From the NCBI RefSeq assembly GCF_000017545.1, contig NC_009718.1:744001-808000 (forward strand): a stretch of DNA of 64,000 nt. The letters are read 5' to 3'. The stretch comes from Fervidobacterium nodosum Rt17-B1 (GTDB taxonomy: Bacteria > Thermotogota > Thermotogae > Thermotogales > Fervidobacteriaceae). Made by a program: the position numbers and the translations under genes. Shown piece after piece: positions 63,059 to 64,000 of this stretch. Numbering within the stretch: position 1 is the first letter of the stretch; each line of letters starts with the position of its first letter. The notes beneath the pieces are model-generated. The model was not told the origin of the DNA. It searched no databases and was given only the letters and a program-made list of their open reading frames with translations.

Positions 63059-64000
63059 TTATCCTCCAATCGTCAAACTAGTAATTTGATAGAATTTTTT
63101 CATCTCATCAAGCGCTTTCAAAGCTATTTTTTCCCTGTCTTTTCCCCCGCCGAGTAATCCAAAATTTGCGTACATTGGTTTAAGCTCTGGAGCGGTTGTT
63201 ATGTATCTTACTAATGCGCCACACATAGTCTTTTCTGGAAATTTTATCATATCCTTACCCAAAATTAATCTTGAAATATTTAAGCCGACGTATAATCCAG
63301 TCATAGCAGATTCAACATAACCTTCAACACCTGTAATCTGTCCAGCAAAGAATACATTTGGCATTTTCTTTAATCTCAAATACTCATCCAAAACCTTTGG
63401 GGAGTCTATATAACTATTTCTATGCATCACACCATATCTTAGAATTTCCGCGTTTTCTAACCCAGGAATTAATTGAATTATTCTTCTTTGCTCTCCCCAC
63501 TTTAATCTTGTCTGGAACCCAACGATATTGTACATAGTCCCTTCAACGTTTTCTTTTCTCAATTGAATGACAGCATATGGTTCTTTCCCCGTTTTTGGAT
63601 CTACAATACCAACAGGTCTCAGAGGACCGTAACGCATGGCATCCTTACCACTTCGAGCTATTTCTTCAATCGGTTGGCACCTCTCAAATAAAAGTTTTCT
63701 GTCAAAATCTTCTATCTCTATAACTTGAGCGTTTACAAGTTCATTCCAAAACCTTTCATATTCTTCTTTTGTCATAGGGCAGTTAATATAGTCACCTGTG
63801 CCTACACCGTATCTATCAGCAACAAAACAAACGTCCATATTAATACTTTCTGCACTAACAATTGGTGCAACAGCATCAAAGAAATTAAAAAATCCACCAG
63901 TTTGTTCCCTTATCCATTCAGCAAGCTTTCCATCTGTAGTTGGACCTGTAGCGATTATCCATATATCATCGGTATAAGGTTTTTCCACCTCTTCCCACAC
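63059..64000 (-). CDS. trmFO: Folate/FAD-dependent tRNA-U54 methyltransferase TrmFO (3' part; start lies beyond the window)
   Basis: Forms m5U54 in tRNA using methylenetetrahydrofolate and FADH2. The visible 313 residues match the middle and end: DIWIIATGPTTDGKLAEWI, FNFFDAVAPIVSAESI, ARSGKDAMRYGPLRPVG, FQTRLKWGEQRR and VFFAGQITGVEGYVESA. The N-terminal FAD Rossmann site is outside the window. Ends with a ribosome site for the MATE gene. Confidence 0.96.
   Translation of the reverse strand: MWEEVEKPYTDDIWIIATGPTTDGKLAEWIREQTGGFFNFFDAVAPIVSAESINMDVCFVADRYGVGTGDYINCPMTKEEYERFWNELVNAQVIEIEDFDRKLLFERCQPIEEIARSGKDAMRYGPLRPVGIVDPKTGKEPYAVIQLRKENVEGTMYNIVGFQTRLKWGEQRRIIQLIPGLENAEILRYGVMHRNSYIDSPKVLDEYLRLKKMPNVFFAGQITGVEGYVESAMTGLYVGLNISRLILGKDMIKFPEKTMCGALVRYITTAPELKPMYANFGLLGGGKDREKIALKALDEMKKFYQITSLTIGG

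Overview
The window looks like a chromosomal segment of a thermophilic bacterium of the order Thermotogales, most likely Fervidobacterium or a close relative. This rests on gene content and style, not on a database match. The DNA is AT-rich, and Shine-Dalgarno sites are strong (AGGAGG/GGAGGT). There is a phosphoglycerate kinase gene that runs into triosephosphate isomerase through a -1 frameshift, an arrangement known as a covalent PGK-TIM fusion in Thermotoga maritima. There is an SLH-domain coiled-coil outer-envelope rod protein of the Omp-alpha type, and a cheA-cheW-cheY-fliO-fliP-fliQ string in the order known from Thermotoga.

Layout. 1-4829 (+): 3' part of rtcB, an MFS transporter and a helicase fused to RNase H. 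4893-6074 (-): a lone ornithine-decarboxylase-family gene. 6206-16246 (+): a long, tightly packed run holding a membrane GAF/degenerate-GGDEF protein, truA, an unknown protein, tlyA, a secreted unknown, then chemotaxis (cheA, cheW, cheY) and the flagellar export gate (fliO, fliP, fliQ). 16254-16847 (-): tmk, divergent from a (+) run at 16978-23971. That run holds a two-flavoprotein/DUF1667 redox trio, Mini-RNase III, a HPr-kinase/PEPCK-like P-loop protein and HflK/HflC. 24049-36089 (-): argF, small envelope proteins, yqeK, DUF503, hslV, tsaC/sua5, a secreted PLD-like protein, an ABC-2 exporter and the giant SLH rod protein. 36141-43209 (-): a radical SAM/HhH protein, a secreted protein, an anti-sigma and ECF sigma pair, DUF72, a UvrD-type helicase and a PHP phosphoesterase. 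43320-47072 (+): HD protein, small membrane protein, thrS and an HD-GYP protein. 47089-48027 (-): an IS-type transposase. 48152-53821 (+): NfeD/SPFH pair, membrane protein, M29 aminopeptidase, archaeal-type phosphoglycerate mutase and a short ComEC. 53858-59788 (-): fur, nusA, rimP, tRNA-Ser with a structured leader, a secreted unknown, then tpiA, pgk and gap. 60109-61676 (+): cation exchanger and pcm. 61691-64000 (-): a MATE exporter and the 3' part of trmFO.

How the genes work together. gap, pgk-tpi and apgM are lower-glycolysis enzymes. The ECF sigma, anti-sigma and secreted-protein cluster, the ABC-2 exporter, the SLH rod protein, the PLD-like protein and the beta-rich small secreted protein form an envelope-rich half of the window. 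Readable promoters often have extended -10 elements (TGn-TATAAT type). At two divergent junctions (16882-16919 and 43252-43280) the opposing promoters interlock.

The observations most worth a second look are the A9 slippery site joining pgk to tpi, the helicase-RNase H fusion, the 1036-residue SLH rod, the HPr-kinase-like protein beside HflK/HflC, and the structured RNA leader in front of tRNA-Ser. Most hypothetical genes here can only be described by architecture. No CRISPR array, rRNA or prophage was seen.
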